Shown: positions 54,401 through 63,206 of the stretch, in pieces
Layout of the letters: every line of letters starts with the position of its first letter
Position numbering within the stretch: position 1 is the first letter of the stretch
From: Siderastrea radians
Lineage: Eukaryota > Cnidaria > Anthozoa > Scleractinia > Rhizangiidae
Assembly (NCBI GenBank): GCA_964017195.1
Contig: OZ024891.1
Span: 6,721,994-6,785,993, forward strand
Direction of reading: 5' to 3'
Length of the DNA: 64,000 nt
The notes under the pieces: generated by a model
The model's input: the letters and a program-made list of their open reading frames with translations, nothing else
Databases searched by the model: none
Told to the model about the DNA's origin: nothing
Position numbers and translations under genes: made by a program

Positions 54401-56430
54401 AGGTTAGTCTCTTATACAGTATGCCAATCAGGACAAAGAGAACAAAGGATCCATTAATTTTGTAAATATGAATATCCCCTGCCAAAAAACAGAACAGTCA
54501 GAACAGTCAGAACAAGGTAAGCCTAAGTAAAGACAAAAACAACCTACCAAATGCTTGTCGTTTAGCAGTTGTACTATCCTCGATGTCCACTCCCCAGGCG
54601 GTAAGATATCAGTTTTAAGCCTGAATAGCTTCAAAACACACAGGGCGGCGCACTGCTTGACACTGTCATTTGTATCTGGGGAAACTAATAGCTTGGGAAC
54701 TTCCTTCCCCACTGCTTCAACCATTTCTTCATTTCCAATATTTGCTATGCACTGAAGCGCCAGACACACATTGATAGGATTACGGCTGGACAAGTCATTC
54801 TTGATGCTTTGGATAATAAGCTTGATTAGCTCACTGTTTGCACTTACAAGGACCGATATGAAGAGGTAGCCCTGTATAATGGAAAATAAAATGTTCCAAC
54901 TTCATTAACATTCATGTTCAGTATAAATTTGCATCTTTTTGGCCAAAAATGATCAGAAAAAAAAAATCCCAAAAAACTTGCTGTTAAATGGCCACAGCTG
55001 TCAAAAACATGCAAAAGATGCCTATTCAAACTGCAAACTGAACAAGCTGGACAGAAGGGGCTGCATGGTGTGTCAATTTTATGATTTCAGAACCACTAAA
55101 ACATGGACAATGAAGGAAACAATATTAATGTTAGTTTTTAGAAAAGCACTTGACAAATGACCATAATCAATTAGGAAAGGAGGATAACTAATGACAAAGC
55201 TTTCAAACAAACTCAGAAATATCAGGCTGGTTTATTGAAAGGAATATTCCCTGCATGATCTTAAATTTATGAACATGCACTCAGTTTCATATTACATAGC
55301 ACCTTTCAAACAGGATAGACACTTGCATAATTAGTCTATACTTGTGTATAGGTGTTTAATTAAAGTCGTATGCAAGAAGGTTTTGGCATGGTCTTGGCTA
55401 GAATAATATTGGGTTGTGCTTTGTTGATTGATAGATAGATAAATAAAAATTGCATTTGCTTGGCTTCATACCGGTTAAATTGAAGCATTAGCTTCACAAC
55501 CGCTTACAAAGAACAAAGACAAAACAAAGGTAGCCTGATTATATTTTACGCTTTTCTTTCCTTATCTTAAGCCAAAACTGTCATTAACTTACGATTTTCC
55601 ATTTTTAAAAGATCTTGCATGGAAACGAAAGTAAGAAAATCAAAGTTTAACGTTTAATCGTCTCGTAAAAACTTGCTCACTTCGTAAATTATGGAAGCTT
55701 GCCGTGTCAAGTTGAAGTCGGTTTCATTGCAGCAAGTTCGCAAAACAAACATTCTTGAGCTCATAAAAATAAAAGGAAAGAATATAAAAGCTCGGTAATA
55801 TACTTACGATTTGCTTTTCTGTGTACTTGATCGACGAAAGAAGATTTACGGCTTCCATGTGACCGAAGTCAATGTCATGTCCAAGAAGGAAAATAAACAG
55901 AAGCTTGCACACATATTTCTTCTTTTGATACCCGTCTAACTGCTTGTCACCTTGAAAGTAAATTACAAGGAGAAATATTCTGGGCATCAAAATGGACTTC
56001 AAGTTATAGAACTCGGTTTCTAAAGTATTTAATGAGATTATCAGCTCGCTAAAATTGGCTACATTCAGCTCGCATACATATTAAAATATACACAAACTTC
56101 TTACCCTTGAATTTGTTCCTAATATTTGCAAGTTCCTTGTTAATTCTTTTCATTTCTGCTTCTTTAGATTTACCTGAAACATCAACGAAAGCAAGCAGGG
56201 TTATCGTGATCGGACAAATCAAAATACCGCGAGGAAGTGAAGCGGCAAAAATCGATCGATCACTGGAAGAATCGAACTCAACACACGTGTCAAATGCCAG
56301 AAATTGACCCAAAAATCGAATTGATTGTGGTACTTTGGGGAGGTGAAAATGCCTAAATTTACTTACAGTTCCTAATATCAGAAATAAACACCGCTAAACC
56401 GCGCATTCCCTCTCCCTTTACGGCGGGCAT
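36454..56430 (-). CDS. AP2A: AP-2 complex subunit alpha (alpha-adaptin), 25 coding exons
   Basis: Exons 5' to 3': 56367-56430, 56105-56173, 55808-55950, 54548-54871, 53215-53316, 52396-52504, 52205-52266, 51427-51515, 50924-50995, 50080-50176, 49198-49335, 48948-49055, 48141-48313, 47927-48056, 47008-47109, 46604-46771, 43611-43641, 42662-42815, 41850-41932, 41269-41358, 40311-40434, 39362-39478, 38384-38453, 37007-37141, 36454-36531. Phases agree throughout (2832 nt, about 943 residues; vertebrate alpha-adaptins are about 940-980). The trunk is about residues 1-595 ([55 protein letters not shown]). A Lys/Glu/Pro-rich hinge follows to about 690, then the appendage with [19 protein letters not shown]. 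Alpha-adaptin binds phosphoinositides and cargo at the plasma membrane and recruits accessory proteins in clathrin-mediated endocytosis. One intron is U12-type AT-AC. Introns are crowded with transposons, but no exon is damaged. Confidence 0.97.
36665..36925 (+). repeat. 106-bp tandem repeat array, locus 3
   Basis: About 2.5 units, with GACGAAATCCTAAAGTGCGA, then GAGTCTGTGGATGAAATCCT, then GAGTCTGTGGACGAAATCAT. It lies in the last AP2A intron, antisense to the gene. Confidence 0.85.
37190..37730. repeat. Diverged duplicated block rich in GATTGGTT and AAAACCAAAACCA
   Basis: Two to three related segments of about 190 bp carry TTGATTGGTTCATT or GATTGGTTAACAA, the inverse AACCAATGAG or GACCAATCAAACG, and AAAACCAAAACCA. 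They share CGCGCTTG/GGCGCTTG words. It may be a nested non-autonomous element in an AP2A intron. Boundaries are uncertain. Confidence 0.35.
38502..38540. repeat. (GAC/GAT)n trinucleotide microsatellite
   Basis: A short imperfect run of GAC and GAT triplets next to the AP2A exon at 38384-38453. Confidence 0.8.
38740..39200 (+). mobile_element. LINE 3' end with (CTGT)n tail
   Basis: The frame 38736-39011 contains [12 protein letters not shown], which resembles the C-terminus of LINE reverse transcriptases (usually RG..LWN.L). It is followed by GCACGACCCCACAGGCTGCA, ATCGTGCTGAAATAAAGG and a CTGT microsatellite (39140-39195). The tail matches the fragment in RPS16 intron 4. Located in an AP2A intron. 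Confidence 0.65.
40435..41268 (-). other. AP2A: U12-type AT-AC intron of AP2A
   Basis: On the coding strand the intron begins ATATCCTT (41268 down to 41261), the U12 donor consensus. It ends GCAC (40438-40435). TTCCTTGAC, the U12 branch-site consensus, lies at 40453-40445, with the branch adenosine 12 nt from the exon. No GT-AG pair at this junction keeps the frame. The AT-AC pair keeps it exactly, joining ...GDLNT and R(LHIESNP) with the residue spacing expected for the alpha appendage. The intron hosts a TTAA MITE (41057-41256) and a (CAA)n run (41011-41040). Confidence 0.88.
41053..41260 (+). mobile_element. TTAA-type MITE, copy F, inside the U12 intron
   Basis: TTAA copies at 41053-41056 and 41257-41260 flank a 200-bp body. 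It has CCCCTAGGAGTGACC at the left, CTTTCAAAAAGGG at the right, and the family hairpin words in between. The right TTAA occupies intron positions 9-12 of the AP2A U12 donor. Confidence 0.85.
43730..43873 (+). mobile_element. GGGTTATTCCAG-type element, copy 1
   Basis: It begins GGGTTATTCCAGAAAAAATC, continues with CACACCTCCCCGACGGATGG, and has G-rich, GGAAAT-containing repeats. It is similar in inverse orientation to 46129-46296. Located in an AP2A intron. Confidence 0.6.
44290..44760. mobile_element. Fold-back element, ~470 bp
   Basis: The left arm (GAAGGGCCTGGTGGAAAAAG, later TGAGGTTAAAATCGAAATTG, ATCTAAAATTTGAAGAATTA) is repeated inverted in the right arm (TAATTCTTCAAATTTTAGAT, CAATTTCGATTTTAACCACA, CTTTTTCCACCGGGCCCTTC). 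The pairing spans roughly 190 bp per arm. A partial end of the same family occurs at 47763-47802. Confidence 0.8.
45060..45480 (+). mobile_element. LINE-like 3' tail with TTTGAAC repeats
   Basis: AT-rich sequence ending in GAATAATAAACTTTGAACTT and two further TTTGAAC-type units, the usual form of a LINE 3' terminus with a short repeated tail. No reverse transcriptase frame remains. Located in an AP2A intron. Confidence 0.4.
45825..46124 (-). mobile_element. tRNA-derived SINE
   Basis: On the - strand it begins GGAGCAGGGATGGCGCAGTG. It has an A-box-like element at 46113-46103 (TGGCGCAGTGG) and a B box at 46070-46060 (GGTTCGATTCC). A body follows, then an AATAAA-containing tail with AAAG/AAAT microsatellites (about 45825-45860). 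The head is a tRNA-like RNA polymerase III promoter, not a functional tRNA gene. Located in an AP2A intron. Confidence 0.8.
46129..46296 (-). mobile_element. GGGTTATTCCAG-type element, copy 2
   Basis: It ends in GATTTTTTCTGGAATAACCC, the inverse of the start of copy 1, and shares the G-rich GGAAATC(T/C)GGG repeats. It lies between the SINE and the 106-bp repeat. Confidence 0.6.
46298..46450 (+). repeat. 106-bp tandem repeat array, locus 4
   Basis: About 1.4 units: GAGTCTTTGGATAAAATCCT, then CAAGTGTGACCATTCAAGTG and CAGTACTTTCTTGTGGTGCT, then a degraded copy. Followed by a partial TTAA MITE (46490-46570). Confidence 0.75.
46490..46570 (-). mobile_element. TTAA-type MITE, partial copy G
   Basis: AAGCCCCAATATCGACATGC, CACATTCTCCTCACTGTTAT and AGTACTAGTTGGGAG match one half of the family. 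The rest is missing. Confidence 0.55.
47218..47612. repeat. Palindromic GGATCC minisatellite with short inverted ends
   Basis: About 360 bp of units such as AGGATCCTACAGGATCCTAT, with GGATCC or a close variant every 11-20 bp. Each unit is self-complementary. The array is framed by CCCTGGTAGAAAT (47218) and ATTTTTTCCAGGG (47600), an imperfect inverted pair, so it may be the body of a small TIR element. A degenerate relative starts at 48416 (CCCTGGTACAAATCC). Located in the AP2A intron between exons 14 and 15. Confidence 0.9.
48416..48510. repeat. Degenerate copy of the GGATCC-type element
   Basis: It shares the start CCCTGGTACAAATCCTGTAC and scattered GATCC words (GATCCCACAGGAT, GGGGATCCTGCACAAGATCC). 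A further small patch lies at about 48830-48870. Confidence 0.55.
49838..50022 (+). mobile_element. TTAA-type MITE, copy H
   Basis: It begins CCTTTAAGCCCTAACAGTGC and carries CTCCTTACTAGTTCAA and GAACAGTAAGGAG. It ends AGGGTTTAAAGGGTTAA. Located in an AP2A intron. Confidence 0.85.
51068..51196. mobile_element. Small fold-back element with 13-bp direct flanks
   Basis: The arms CCTGCGAGCAAGCTCT (51084) and AGAGCTTGCTCGCAGG (ending 51184) are inverted, with a G-rich/C-rich loop region that also pairs. GCTAGAATGTGCT occurs directly repeated at 51068-51080 and 51184-51196, as a target duplication would. Located in an AP2A intron. Confidence 0.75.
51640..52030 (-). mobile_element. SINE with two tRNA-like heads
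   Basis: On the - strand, one head has GTAGCTCACTGGTTAAAAC (52021-52003) and a B box GGTTAGATTCC (51976-51966). A second head follows (GGCCTAGTGGTGTAGTGGTT near 51930). Then come a core with CCTTAGACAAGAAACTTTGC and a 3' part with GATGGACTAGCATCCCATCC. The 3' part is shared with the SINE at 53950-54230. These are not functional tRNAs. Confidence 0.7.
53950..54230 (-). mobile_element. tRNA-derived SINE, related to 51640-52030
   Basis: The - strand head has CAGCTCAATGGTTAGAGC (54222-54205) and a B box GGTTGGATTCC (54178-54168). The 3' part has GATGGACTAGCATCCCATCC. It ends near GGCTTGTATGTGACTTT. Located in an AP2A intron. Confidence 0.75.
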
Positions 56431-56664
56431 CTTGGCTAACTAGTATAAAGTTCCACGGCAATATCGATGACTTGAATCTGACACAGCCCACTCTAACAAG
56501 TAACCTTGCCACGGACGCCGATGCACATGTAACTTCACCGAATGACTATTGACAGCGTTGCAAATCGGAGTATGTGCTTGTAGTGATGGAGAAGCTAACT
56601 ACAGCTGTTTGCCGGGTCGGAAAGGAGGTTATTTGCTGCTCTATGTCTAAATTGGACACGGAAG
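56431..56664. promoter_or_regulatory. Candidate bidirectional promoter between AP2A and a divergent first exon
   Basis: Only 234 bp separate the AP2A ATG (on the - strand) from the + strand ATG at 56665. There is no TATA box. The stretch is of mixed composition and has two potential 5' UTRs. This is inferred from the geometry alone. Confidence 0.4.
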
Positions 56665-56850
56665 ATGGCAGCCGCCATCAAACGATCTTCAGAGCGAGGC
56701 CGAGGGGATGGCGCCCACACTACCATAAGATGTGCGGTCAGTGAACACGTTGCAACGCAAAAGAGTCCTGTGTGTAAAGCTAGGAATTGGTCACTTCCGG
56801 AGCAAGGGGCCTCCTCTAGCTCTTCCTCGACTTTCGACTTGGGCTCCCAG
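56665..56850 (+). CDS. Candidate first coding exon of an unrecognised gene
   Basis: ATG in a good context (GAAGATGGC) opens a 62-codon frame rich in Arg, Ser and Ala (MAAAIKRSSERGRGDG..., then a run of six serines). It ends at the donor CCCAG|GTATCG in phase 0. No downstream exon could be matched. The following 6 kb consists of transposable elements, so the gene, if real, continues beyond the window or has long introns. I do not recognise the protein. Confidence 0.35.
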
Positions 56851-57171
56851 GTATCGGTCCGATTCGTGTAGACTCACGCATTCTTTGAAGTCTGCACAAG
56901 GAGGCTGCACTGCTGTGGGGAAATCATCTGATGAAACAGTACCTGATTAACACTGGATTCAAGATGTTCCCAAAATAATTTGAAGTTTTCCATGTCTAAT
57001 GTGTGGTTCAATTCTATCTGTTACCATCTCGCCTCCCCCTCCCCCCACCGAGCACCCCCGGAAAAATCTGGCCTTTCTAGCAGGGGGGCCGTAGGTCATG
57101 TTATGAAGAGGTCTTGTCACGGGGGTAGGTTTGATGCTTTTATTTTTTTTACACTTACAAGAGATTTCTTC
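56851..57171. other. Intronic or intergenic flank
   Basis: Sequence between the candidate exon and the TIR element. It contains a G/C-run-rich part at 57030-57125 that resembles other G-rich element ends in the window. No gene was seen. Confidence 0.35.
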
Positions 57172-58436
57172 CCCAGGGGGGTACTCGAAGTATACATGAC
57201 GGGGGGGGGGGGGGTCCGACGGAGCTTCATATTGCAAACCCCAAAAAATACACAAGCCTGAAATTTTAGACCCAAAAAAATACCTGGCATCAAAATTTCC
57301 AACCCAAAAAAATACAAGACTTAAATACTGATTTATTCAATTAAGCAGAACTTTCTTATGCATGATTTTGCATCAATAAGCTTATGAAATTGGTATGTCC
57401 GTTAATGTCTCTTCATCCTCCCTTCTGCTCCACATTTACAGACAGGTCCTCATTGTGACACTATATCAGCATACCTCTTTCATCAGATTGTGGTAATGAT
57501 GCATAATTAAATTTCACATTTTCTAACAGGAACTGTAACGAGCGTTAAGAAATATACTACAATACAAAGGTTATCAGGAATGTTCGTTTGACGTGGCGAT
57601 TGGTGAAACGTTCCTTGCTGAGAGGAAAATCGGCGACAAAGGCAGAGCATTCAAGCTAACTGACCCCAAGAGAGGTCAACTGGGACATATTCAAAAGGAG
57701 GTCGTAGCTGTTCTCTGGGCACTATGCACTAACATTTCCTGGTATGCATGTGATAACTATTTAAATATGACTCTATTTTGCACAAGGTTCAACTTGGAGG
57801 TGAATTAAATTCGCTAATTAAGCCGCCTCAGTTTACATACGCTTGCTAATTCATGCTTTGCTTTTTTTGCTTACCATTTGCAGCAAAGTCACTGGAGAAC
57901 CTTTCAATGATCTTGGAGGTCGTTGGCGTGTCGGAGGCGGAATAAATGTTCCCGTGGAGGTCACATTTAAGACGAGCAGAATCCGAGCTAATGAAATCAA
58001 GCGCGCCCTAAAGCAAAAGGGCTTACACGTGCAAGTAATGATGAACCCCGGTGACGAACAGCTCCCGGGGAACAGCTAAAGTGACATGAAAGACATTGAT
58101 GGACATCATTGTAATGAGTCATAGAGAAAACAGGAAAAGTAAACAAGATTACAAATGTACACTGTATTGTCTTCTTAATATTAACAGTTTTTCCGGAACA
58201 CACGTCGCTGAAAAAAGTTCGAATGAATATTTTTCTGATCCACTGATCGCAACGAAAACCCGAAACGAAAAGTTCGCTCGGAGATAAGACCCAAAAAAAT
58301 ACGCGTATTTTTTAAGACCTAAAAAAATACGTGCCAGATCTCTTGACCCAAAAAAATACCGAGCGTGTAAATTTTCAACCCAAAAAAATACGTCGGTCCC
58401 CCCCCCCGTCATGTATACTTCGAGTACCCCCCTGGG
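57172..58436 (+). mobile_element. 1.27-kb TIR element with 8-bp target duplication
   Basis: The ends CCCAGGGGGGTACTCGAAGT and ACTTCGAGTACCCCCCTGGG are perfect inverted repeats. They extend inward (ATACATGACGGGG) for about 35 bp. ATTTCTTC is duplicated at 57164-57171 and 58437-58444, as for hAT-like elements. Subterminal repeats of ACCCAAAAAAATAC occur near both ends in opposite orientation. The interior holds a spliced coding region of unknown function and no recognisable transposase. Confidence 0.88.
57560..58079 (+). CDS. Unrecognised two-exon coding region carried inside the TIR element
   Basis: The frame runs from about 57560 to 57741 with donor TCCTG|GTATGC, then from 57885 (acceptor TTTGCAG|C) to the stop at 58077-58079. 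The junction keeps frame. It reads GETFLAERKIGDKGRAF, LTDPKRGQLGHIQKEVVAVL, GEPFNDLGGRWRVGGGINVP and VEVTFKTSRIRANEIKRALK. It looks like a folded, mixed alpha/beta protein and not low complexity. I do not know the family. The 5' end is unclear because the upstream frame closes near 57545. It may be a host gene fragment captured by the element, or an element gene. Confidence 0.45.
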
Positions 58437-58631
58437 ATTTCTTCAAAACTTGATCTAAATTTTCCATAACTTTTCCAGCGGTCTGTCCCTAAGAAAATAA
58501 CGACACTGAGCTGCTATTGCAATTCACGACAGTACGAGAAGAAAAGGACTAAAACGGGAAACGAAAAAAAAAAAGTCAACATCGTGGGCGTTTATTACAA
58601 GGTCTTACAACCCCTCTGCATACCGTAACTG

Positions 58632-59441
58632 TTATACTCTAATCACTGTGAAACGAGTATAAAACATTTTGTAATTAATCTTCAATAAACACACCACACA
58701 GTTCTAGGGGCGAGCATCTCGTTTATTGATGTCCGTGAGCACACACAGGTTACAATTGCAAATCGGAACGCTAACAAGTATACAAATATACAGAAAACAG
58801 TACAGTAGGTTACACAAATTAAAAGCAAGTATAAAGAGATGCCTTCGAATGGTTTCTGCATAACTTACAATCTCTTAAATAACCAAACGAATCCCACAGG
58901 ATTAATAAACAACTAAATCATTAACACAATCTTATGAATACATTCCTACATACTTCAGTTACATACCAAAACATTACAAAATACATTTATACTCTAATCA
59001 CTGTGAAACGAGTATAAAACATTTTGTAATTAATCTTCAATAAACACACCACACAGTTCTAGGGGCGAGCATCTCGTTTATTGATGTCCGTGAGCACACA
59101 CAGGTTACAATTGCAAATCGGAACGCTAACAAGTATACAAATATACAGAAAACAGTACAGTAGGTTACACAAATTAAAAGCAAGTATAAAGAGATGCCTT
59201 CGAATGGTTTCTGCATAACTTACAATCTCTTAAATAACCAAACGAATCCCACAGGATTAATAAACAACTAAATCATTAACACAATCTTATGAATACATTC
59301 CTACATACTTCAGTTACATACCAAAACATTACAAAATACATTTATACTCTAATCACTGTGAAACGAGTATAAAACATTTTGTAATTAATCTTCAATAAAC
59401 ACACCACACAGTTCTAGGGGCGAGCATCTCGTTTATTGATG
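58632..59441 (-). repeat. 355-bp tandem split repeats of the DIRS-like element
   Basis: ATACTCTAATCACTGTGAAA begins at 58634, 58989 and 59344, an exact 355-bp period with almost no divergence. The third copy stops at about 59441, where the recombinase flank begins. Near-identity implies a recent duplication. Confidence 0.95.
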
Positions 59442-59486
59442 CTCGCGTTCGAAAAATAAAGAAAGAGAAAAGCTAATAATTAATGC

Positions 59487-60206
59487 TTAACAACCTAAAC
59501 TACGAGAAACGGATAACAGAGAATCAAGTTTGTCTTTGACATAGCCGTCCTTAGCGCTGTCAGATTTCCATCTGCCGTGACGCTTAAATAAGCGATCGCT
59601 GATACCGGCATTAGCAGCAGCAGATGCACCTCCAGCCCTAAGACTATGCAAGCCAAACATACTCTTAGGATAACCTAACTCAGCAAAAGCATGCAAAACA
59701 ATCTCTCTGGTCCTAGTGTAGCTCATACCCTCAGAACGTAACTTATAAGAACAATTGGATTTTTGATAATACAGGGCACGGAAAAAGGGTAACGTAGAAG
59801 ACAGTTGCAGACCAGCGGAGCAAACATATCTTTCCAGCAAATCAAAAGGACAGGATATAGAACCCGTCTTGGCTAATAAGACTCTGGAACCATCCCTGTA
59901 CTGATCTGTCTTACTCTTGACTATAGTAATCTCGACAAAGGTGTTATCGCAAAATTCCAAATATAAAGCAACTGAAATGTCATCCGATGGTAAAGGAGTA
60001 ATCTCACGATGACAGGAAGCCCATTCTCTGAACTTCTGAAAAGCCCTTGAATACCGCTCTGTGGTAGAAGAAGTTTTGGCCTCAACCGCACGGGCAGGCA
60101 GGCATGATGCTAGTCTCCGAAGTTCGGGGTCAAGAAGACGACCAACTTTGTCTGCAAATGCATTTCCACCTTGTAAACAAAAAACAAAGGAAGAAAATAA
60201 ACACAT
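59487..60206 (-). pseudogene. Tyrosine recombinase of the DIRS-like element, internally deleted
   Basis: The frame has 239 residues. The N-terminal part (RYSRAFQKFREWASCHREIT, PLPSDDISVALYLEF) is the usual core-binding arm. It jumps directly to FVEITIVKSKTDQYRDG. Relatives have roughly 100 further residues in between, including the first catalytic Arg. The later catalytic residues are present: HSLRAGG (H-x-x-R), HGRWK and the Tyr in KDGYVKD. The frame is still open, so the loss was in frame. A GTTTACAAG acceptor-like site precedes GGNAFAD, so an upstream exon junction is possible. It is probably catalytically dead. Confidence 0.8.
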
Positions 60207-60324
60207 AAATACTCCAAAATGTGTGAAATGGCCGTGTGAAACGGCGGTGTGAATAGCTGCACACCAACAAAAGGCCAGTGCCTATATAGCATCATAGAAG
60301 GCCAGTGCCTTCTAGCCAAACCGA

Positions 60325-62430
60325 TCACAGAGCTCCATCGAGCAAGAGAAAAAGCACCGGTGTGCTAAAATTCTCCGATCCAAAAATAGCATTCTTATTG
60401 GACCCATGTAAGAACACATCTTTGCCGTTCTCAACGAAGAGGTAATCGATAACAAATAAATTAAAGGACCCTTGAGAATCTACCAGAAGAGGCCAAAAAG
60501 GTGCGGATGGCCAATAAGGAATGACTAATATACCTTTGCATTTGCAAAGGCAAACATGGCGAATGACTCTGGTCACCAGTGTGACAGGAGGGACTAACCA
60601 GCAAAACTCGCCAGCCCAGCTGAAAGCAAATGAATCCACGCCTAGGCAATACGGATTGTAAAATCGAGAATAGAACCTAGGAACTTTGCAATTTTTGGAA
60701 CTAGCGAAACAATCAACTGAGCACTGTCCCCAGTAGGACGTAAGTGCGTAAAAATAGCAATCCTTAACTTTCCAGTCGTCGCAATCAACGATTTTGCTAG
60801 ATAATCCGCTTTATCGTTGAGGGAACGAGGAATCCATTCGACGTCTAAGTCGATATTATAATCCCTGGTGACATAGAAAATATCCACAGATAATTTATGC
60901 AATTCTTCTTTCATGCTGCCCGAATCAACAATAATAGGGACTGCTTGATTATCAGTGAACCATTTAACAGAACTATTAGACAAACGTAGTGCGAAACTTT
61001 GGAGGGCAAAATAAACACAATGAAGTTCCCTCCAAGTGGAGCTTTGACTCATTTCCAGTGGGTCCCAGTTCTTGTGTGCAACTGGAAAATCATCCATAGA
61101 TAAATAGGCGGCACAGCCCAGAGAGCTAGCGTCTGAATACACAATCCGAGTAACTGGGCGAACATCCTCTGAAAGGGGCCTAGAATTAAGACGAAGTAAA
61201 TTTTCCCGCCAGAAAATTAATTCCTTGCGAGATGGCAAATCCAAAATAACAGACGACTCCCACCCTGCTCTGCAATCCAAGGCCCTGTGCAAGTTTTTGG
61301 TCATAAGCTTACAAAGATTACCAATAACAAGCATATTAGAAATAATACTGCCTGTGACAGAAGCTAATTGCCTAGCGGGCATAGTGGTGTGGGAAAGTGC
61401 GTCATCTATTGATGTAAAGAGCCTGTCAATTTTGTCACTGGGGATCGAGGGCGATTTCTTCTTAAGATCCCAAAGATAACCCAACCATCTAAGGCACTGC
61501 ACCGGGGACCAAACACTCTTAAGCATATTGGGAACAAACCCGGCACGAGACAAATCTGACTTAACGGCTAAGGCCTCCAAACGAGAACACGCGAATGTTG
61601 GGCATACCCCCAAGCCATCATCTAAGTAAACGACTATCCTGTACGCCTGGCTGCGCCAATATTTAACTAGAGGCCTCATAACTTTAGTAAAGATATAAGG
61701 TCCAGTAGATAATCCAAATGGTAAAACAGTGAACTTAAAATATCTGGTTACCCCACTGAATGACCAAGAAAACCCCAAAAAGTCTTGGTCGGGAGGAAAG
61801 ATATCAATATGGTGATATCCCGATTTAATGTCAAATGAATAGAACCAATTTTGGGAGTGGTCAATAAATGAATTGAGCATGGTTTTAGCGTCTTCAAACT
61901 TAATTGTGAATTTTTTAACAAAAGAATTAGGATACCTGAGGTCTAATATTAGCCTCTTCTTGCCGTTAGACTGAATGGAAACAGACAAAGGGTTACTGAA
62001 GGTGGAGACGAGCATTCCACAACAGAACCAACAGCTAAAAGATCAGTAATTGCTTTGTGAACAAAATCCGCATGCTGCAAGGAAGACTTATTATTACCGA
62101 AGGTGGCAGGAGCAGGTGTAAAATAAAAAGGAATTTTGTAGCCTTCCAAAATGGTTTGGCGAATAAACCAAGAAGCGCCTATATACTCCCAGAAACTAAT
62201 ATTACGCCTTAATCTACCTTTAACGGCAATGTTCTGCACATCCTCTTGATAATCCGGACAAATTTCCGGAGAATCATGAAAATTAGGATCGCTAGTCGAT
62301 TGGTAGAAAAAGTCAACTGGGTCACAATCGCCCAGAGAATTCACTGGAGATACAGGTAAAGGATACTCATCTTGTCCCAATCGTTTTAAGGCAGCATCGT
62401 ATTTGTCCCTGGACCCATCATCCGTTTGTT
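60325..62430 (-). pseudogene. Reverse transcriptase-RNase H polyprotein of the DIRS-like element, frameshifted
   Basis: The N-terminal part lies in one frame (about 62430 to 62000; KGRLRRNISFWEYIGASWFI). The polymerase core lies in another (62015-60642), with SFDIKSGYHHIDIFPPDQDF, FTVLPFGLSTGPYIFTKVMR and the catalytic VVYLDDGLGV. RNase H follows (IVYSDASSLGCAAYL, STWRELHCVYFAL, WFTDNQAVPIIV). The C-terminal domain lies in a third frame (to 60325; GEFCWLVPPVTLVTRVIRHV, VIPYWPSAPFWPLL). Breaks are near 62000 and near 60800, each explained by a small indel. The enzyme would copy element RNA into DNA. This copy cannot make it whole. Confidence 0.85.
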
Positions 62431-63206
62431 GGTTTGGTGCTCGGTGGGTTTCGAGTGAGGTTGTTGCGACTGGGACAAACCGAGGAATTTGCCCAATGTC
62501 CGCGTTGGCCGCAGCTGAAACATTTGTCAGCGGGAACTGGTTGTCTTGCACGAAAGGACTGATGGCGAAAGGGCTGTTGAAGATTGAAAGAATGCTGAGC
62601 AGGAGCAGCCGAGAAAGAAGTTTGGGTTTCCGTTGCTGACTCACGCTGCGGAGCTCTGGGACGGGCAGGTTGAAATTTTCTTTTCTTTTCACGAATCTTC
62701 GACAGCGCCCTCTTCTCGGCTGAACGGAGCTTTTTCTCGTCTTCTGAATCGTCGGCGAGTTCGTCGGACTCATACTCTTCAACAGCAGTCCAACCTGCGG
62801 GGCTCTTGTCGGCGAAACGCACAAGTTTGTTGCGCTTATCGATGAGCTTCTTTGCTTCTTCGAGATCGGAAGTTGCAGAAGAGACTTTCCCTGCGCGAAG
62901 GTTCTTAGAGGCCGTCTCGATTTGGTCGAGGACGTTGAGATTAAACTCGAACTGTACTCTGTTACCTTTATAATTAAAGGTATTCGAAGCTTTCGTCTCA
63001 GTTTTCAGCTTCTTTAGCTGGCTCTGTGTAAGGTTGTCTTTCTCTTCAAGTTCGCGCTTGAAAGAAGTGAACTTCTGATCAAGCTTAGAGTCTAACAGTT
63101 GTGAAAATAACCGAAGGGTTTCGGCATTAGACAAGGAATCCTCATGTTCAGGAGGCGTAGTACTTTGGGAATCACGAGGAATATCGTGCTGTTCGGAAAC
63201 GGACAT
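62418..63206 (-). CDS. Gag-like protein of the DIRS-like element
   Basis: 262 residues from the ATG at 63204-63206, which directly follows repeat A. The frame is also open for 15 codons upstream, but those lie in the repeat. The N-terminal half is Gln/Glu/Lys-rich and probably coiled-coil (LFSQLLDSKLDQKFTSFKRE, LEEKDNLTQSQLKKLK). A basic, Arg/Pro-rich stretch follows. The C-terminus has one zinc knuckle, CFSCGQRGHWANSSVC (C-x2-C-x4-H-x6-C), as in nucleic-acid-binding Gag proteins. It overlaps the start of the pol frame. Confidence 0.8.
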   Translation of the reverse strand: MSVSEQHDIPRDSQSTTPPEHEDSLSNAETLRLFSQLLDSKLDQKFTSFKRELEEKDNLTQSQLKKLKTETKASNTFNYKGNRVQFEFNLNVLDQIETASKNLRAGKVSSATSDLEEAKKLIDKRNKLVRFADKSPAGWTAVEEYESDELADDSEDEKKLRSAEKRALSKIREKKRKFQPARPRAPQRESATETQTSFSAAPAQHSFNLQQPFRHQSFRARQPVPADKCFSCGQRGHWANSSVCPSRNNLTRNPPSTKPTNG

